A stretch of DNA of 24,600 bases from Clostridiales bacterium (GTDB taxonomy: Bacteria > Bacillota > Clostridia > Oscillospirales > Acutalibacteraceae), in contig DXXH01000008.1 in the NCBI GenBank assembly GCA_019416395.1, positions 1 through 24,600 of the forward strand, given 5' to 3'. The notes under the pieces were generated by a model that made no database searches, had not been told where the DNA came from, and worked only from the letters and a program-made list of their open reading frames with translations. Each line of letters opens with the position of its first letter. Position 1 is the first letter of the stretch. Below, in pieces: positions 23,170 through 24,600 of the stretch. The position numbers were made by a program, and so were the translations under genes.

Positions 23170-24251
23170 GACTGGATCCCCCCTTTGTGAAGGATCGTCC
23201 CCACTCCCCATAAAATCAGGGGAAGCACCACCGCTGTTGCCCCTGTTAGTAAGAGCCATACCCGTGTGTCCATAAATACGGTCTGTAATTTATAGGAAGA
23301 GGCAATGGCTGCCGCCAATCCTACGATTGCCACTCCCACGGGAATGACAATTTTCTTTGCTTTCGGACGCTCCACCAGCGAAGCTGCGCACACCCGGCAG
23401 GCATACAGCCCACAGGCCGTTTGAACAATCAACCCCATCATCCATACCCCGGTGAATACGGCGTCCAAACGCTGCATCGAAGAAATTTCCGTGATGGACG
23501 CCAAAGCATACACGGGAAAATTTTGGGTATAGGCATATTGGCCTAAGCAACCCGCGATCAGGAAAATCAACACTCCAACAAACAGGCTTGTACTCCCTGC
23601 CCAAAGGGCGAATCCCAAGCCCGCCCTGCCTTTTACAAAGGGTAGTAACACCGCCATTTCCGCAAACAGCGAAGTCCGTGACAAAAACAACGCCGCTCCC
23701 TGAAACAGTTGGGACACTCCTCCAGCCAGCAAAGGTTCCAGATTTTCCGGATCAAACCGCCGCGCCACCAGAAAAAACACCAGCCCCGTACCCAGCAGCA
23801 GCAACACCAGCACACAGGCCGAGGTTCTGGCAATAGTTTCCAGACCTCTCCAGGCCCCGTAAACCGCCACCACAACCAGCACCGCCAAGATCAGGAAGGC
23901 TGGAAAATCTGGATTCACATTGTCCAACAGGAACAGTTGAAACAACGCCAACGACACACCGTTCATCACCAAAAAGTAAAGAATATAACACAGCGGAATC
24001 ACTTTTCCCCAGGCGCCAAAAATCCGCACAGCTTCCTCTCCCACGGACTGGCTGGGATTTCGCCAATGAATCAGCCACACGGGAAGAGCGATCAAAAAAC
24101 CTGCCGCCATTGCCAACAAGTAGGAAAGGATTCCGTCCAACAGGCTTTCGCCAGCGGCGTACTGGGCGTTTAGCGCAATCGTAATAGTGATCCGGGATAC
24201 AAACATCATGCTGAAAAACTGCGCCGCGCTGATGGTATGACCACGCTCCAC
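23166..24251 (-). CDS. GerAB/GerKB-type spore germination permease
   Basis: The 361-residue protein has about ten membrane segments and belongs to the endospore germination permease branch of the APC superfamily, the B subunit of germinant receptors. The start ERGHTISAAQFFSMMFVSRITITI is characteristic, as are the WRGLETIARTS segment and FDPENLEPLLAGG before the second half. It probably binds the germinant and sits in the spore inner membrane. It starts at GTG 24251 with AGGAGG 6 nt upstream. The longer frame to 24404 runs into the A subunit gene and lacks family similarity. It follows the A gene by 13 bp and overlaps the C gene. Confidence 0.93.
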   Translation of the reverse strand: MERGHTISAAQFFSMMFVSRITITIALNAQYAAGESLLDGILSYLLAMAAGFLIALPVWLIHWRNPSQSVGEEAVRIFGAWGKVIPLCYILYFLVMNGVSLALFQLFLLDNVNPDFPAFLILAVLVVVAVYGAWRGLETIARTSACVLVLLLLGTGLVFFLVARRFDPENLEPLLAGGVSQLFQGAALFLSRTSLFAEMAVLLPFVKGRAGLGFALWAGSTSLFVGVLIFLIAGCLGQYAYTQNFPVYALASITEISSMQRLDAVFTGVWMMGLIVQTACGLYACRVCAASLVERPKAKKIVIPVGVAIVGLAAAIASSYKLQTVFMDTRVWLLLTGATAVVLPLILWGVGTILHKGGIQS

Positions 24252-24264
24252 AAAACTCCTCCTT

Positions 24265-24600
24265 TCAACGTTCCCGGCTTCCAGGCATATCCTGAACCTT
24301 GGCGTCCCAACGGGAAAGCCGTTTCCAGCCCGCCCGGAAAAATACATCCCGGAACACCAGACGCCCTTTATAGGGAGATACTGGCGACAACAGCGGCACG
24401 CCAAAACTCTCCGCCCCGCACAAATCCATCAACAAGAACACCAAGCCTGCCATTACTCCCCAAATTCCCAAAAAATTGCCGATGAGCAAAAAGGCCAGCC
24501 GCAACAGGGAAAGTGGTTCATACAGCCGGGGCACGGCGTATCCCGCAATGGCGGTCAGGGCCACTACCATGACCATGGGAGCCCCTATGATTCCCGCCGT
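24265..24600 (-). CDS. GerA/GerKA-type germinant receptor A subunit (C-terminus only)
   Basis: The minus-strand frame is open from the right edge and ends at 24265, giving the last 111 residues. It begins TAGIIGAPMVMVVALTAIAGYAVP and continues through membrane segments (LSLLRLAFLLIGNFLGIWGVMAGLVF) to SFGVPLLSPVSPYKGRLVFRDVFFRAGW, all features of the GerA C-terminal membrane domain. The rest of the gene and the operon promoter lie beyond the window. The stop is 13 bp before the permease start. Confidence 0.9.
   Translation of the reverse strand, partial: TAGIIGAPMVMVVALTAIAGYAVPRLYEPLSLLRLAFLLIGNFLGIWGVMAGLVFLLMDLCGAESFGVPLLSPVSPYKGRLVFRDVFFRAGWKRLSRWDAKVQDMPGSRER

Noticed and set aside
1..24600. 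Search for tRNA, rRNA, riboswitch, CRISPR, transposon or phage signals
   Set aside because: No convincing cloverleaf, repeat-spacer array, terminal inverted repeat, transposase or integrase was seen by eye; only short hairpins and terminators were found.

Overview
The window looks like chromosome from an endospore-forming Clostridia bacterium, probably of the Oscillospiraceae/Ruminococcaceae kind. The evidence is a gerA-gerB-gerC type spore germination operon, DUF1836 and DUF6506 proteins, a clostridial-type PcrA helicase with an insertion after motif I, strong AGGAGG ribosome binding sites, many GTG/TTG starts, sigma-A promoters, and moderately GC-rich coding DNA. I see no rRNA, tRNA, CRISPR array, insertion sequence, integrase or phage gene. 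Species assignment is inference. No gene-free stretch exceeds 300 bases; the longest are 7287-7509, 765-964, 5455-5635 and 12318-12482, and all carry regulatory signals.

Region 1 (1-5520) is the metabolic part. A PucR/CdaR-like regulator, cut by the left edge, diverges from a glycyl radical enzyme of the pyruvate formate-lyase/dehydratase superfamily. This is followed by a flavin/4Fe-4S enoate reductase with its own promoter and a strong terminator. A plausible reading is that the glycyl radical enzyme makes an alpha,beta-unsaturated acid which the reductase then saturates as an electron sink. No radical-activating enzyme is encoded in the window.

Region 2 (5560-7290) is a probable operon: a Fic protein with a degenerate catalytic motif, an ArsC/Spx-like thioredoxin-fold protein and an RNA 2',3'-cyclic phosphodiesterase (ThpR).

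Region 3 (7400-8450) has a small HEAT-repeat protein and a MarR regulator. The two genes share an 18-bp palindromic operator with one mismatch, so they very probably form one regulon.

Region 4 (8460-12400, minus strand) has pcrA, a zinc-ribbon membrane protein and a cysteine-rich protein of unknown function.

Region 5 (12400-14700, plus strand) has an operon of DUF1836 HTH protein, DUF6506 protein and a TIM-barrel sugar-phosphate isomerase-like protein, then nrdR. The pcrA and DUF1836 promoters are back to back, and a 9-bp inverted repeat overlaps the DUF1836 promoter.

Region 6 (14750-19500, minus strand) has an ABC-F ATPase overlapping mtaB (tRNA methylthiotransferase), then a UMF1-family transporter. 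Region 7 (19540-22070, plus strand) has a GNAT acetyltransferase and asparagine synthetase. Region 8 (22069-24600, minus strand) is the Ger operon, with its first gene cut by the right edge.
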